Shown piece by piece: positions 6,161 to 6,327 of a stretch of DNA of 6,327 nt. The DNA comes from Cyanobacteria bacterium UBA947. GTDB lineage: Bacteria; Cyanobacteriota; Vampirovibrionia; Gastranaerophilales; Gastranaerophilaceae. The stretch spans positions 247-6,573 of the forward strand of contig DBCX01000007.1 of NCBI GenBank assembly GCA_002293275.1, given 5' to 3'. The notes beneath the pieces were generated by a model. It searched no databases and was not told where the DNA came from. It worked only from the letters and a program-made list of their open reading frames with translations. Made by a program: the position numbers and the translations under genes. Within the stretch, counting starts at the first letter, position 1, and every line of letters starts with the position of its first letter.

Positions 6161-6327
6161 TTAGCTTGCCCCTTTTAATAACGGAAATCCCAGCTCTTCT
6201 CGCTGCGTCACATACAATTTCGCCACCGCGGACGCCATTGTTCTGACGCGGTTAATAAAATTTATCCGCTCGTCTTTGCTGATAACGCCGCGCGCATCAA
6301 GCAAATTGAACGTATGCGAACACTTCA
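6161..6327 (-). CDS. glyQ: Glycyl-tRNA synthetase alpha subunit, C-terminal fragment (5' end outside window)
   Basis: These are the last 54 codons plus TAA of a gene entering from the right edge. The peptide reads KCSHTFNLLDARGVISKDER, then INFINRVRTMASAVAKLYVT, then QREELGFPLL and KGAS. The pattern HxFNxLDARGxIS, an Arg-rich helix and the final REELGFPLL block are diagnostic of GlyQ, the alpha subunit of the alpha2beta2 bacterial glycyl-tRNA synthetase. GlyQ carries the class II catalytic core that forms glycyl-adenylate; the beta subunit GlyS is needed for tRNA charging. In most bacteria with this enzyme glyS follows glyQ directly. Here the next gene downstream is an amino acid permease, so glyS must be elsewhere, perhaps upstream outside the window. 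This terminal fragment leaves little doubt about identity but says nothing about the active site. Confidence 0.94.
   Translation of the reverse strand, partial: KCSHTFNLLDARGVISKDERINFINRVRTMASAVAKLYVTQREELGFPLLKGAS

Noticed and set aside
1..6327. Mobile elements, CRISPR arrays, tRNA or rRNA genes
   Set aside because: No transposase or integrase motif, no regularly spaced short repeats and no tRNA-like cloverleaf were seen; the window is filled by ordinary coding sequence.

Overview
The window is an ordinary-looking bacterial chromosome segment with almost no non-coding DNA. One gene tail runs rightward at the left edge: the C-terminus of a glutamate dehydrogenase, ending at 142. Everything else is a single leftward run of seven genes. 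In order of transcription, from the right edge to the left, they are: the C-terminus of the glycyl-tRNA synthetase alpha subunit (glyQ); two related APC-superfamily amino acid permeases in tandem; a radical SAM protein with a twin-arginine-type N-terminus; a MinD/ParA-like P-loop ATPase; a ketopantoate reductase family protein; and a small secreted protein of unknown function. Gaps inside the run are 33 nt, an 11-nt overlap, 1-7 nt, 12-21 nt, 4 nt and a 14-nt overlap. This is the layout of one co-transcribed operon with translational coupling. No promoter or convincing hairpin terminator was found in the window, and no stretch over 300 bases lacks a gene.

The organism is a bacterium: it has an alpha/beta-type glycyl-tRNA synthetase, uses Shine-Dalgarno sequences (a perfect GGAGG before the last gene), and has Tat-type and Sec-type leaders. 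Base composition is moderate. The protein set would suit an amino-acid-using, probably anaerobic bacterium such as a gut-associated lineage with alpha2beta2 GlyRS. The phylum cannot be settled from this sequence. No mobile element, tRNA, rRNA or CRISPR array is visible.

A loose functional theme is amino acid and 2-oxo-acid metabolism: two amino acid importers, glutamate dehydrogenase opposite the operon's end, a ketopantoate reductase family enzyme, and an ATPase family that in Firmicutes often sits beside 2-oxoacid:ferredoxin oxidoreductases. The most unusual gene is the radical SAM protein. It keeps the CxxxCxxC cluster motif, a GGE-like motif and a shortened SPASM/twitch-like cysteine set, yet begins with an RRxFIK twin-arginine leader that also contains a lipobox and three closely spaced cysteines. 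A second possible start (GTG, preceded by GGAGGG) lies just after the leader, so exported and cytosolic forms are both conceivable. That gene and the unknown small secreted protein are the best leads here; neither is proof of a new system.
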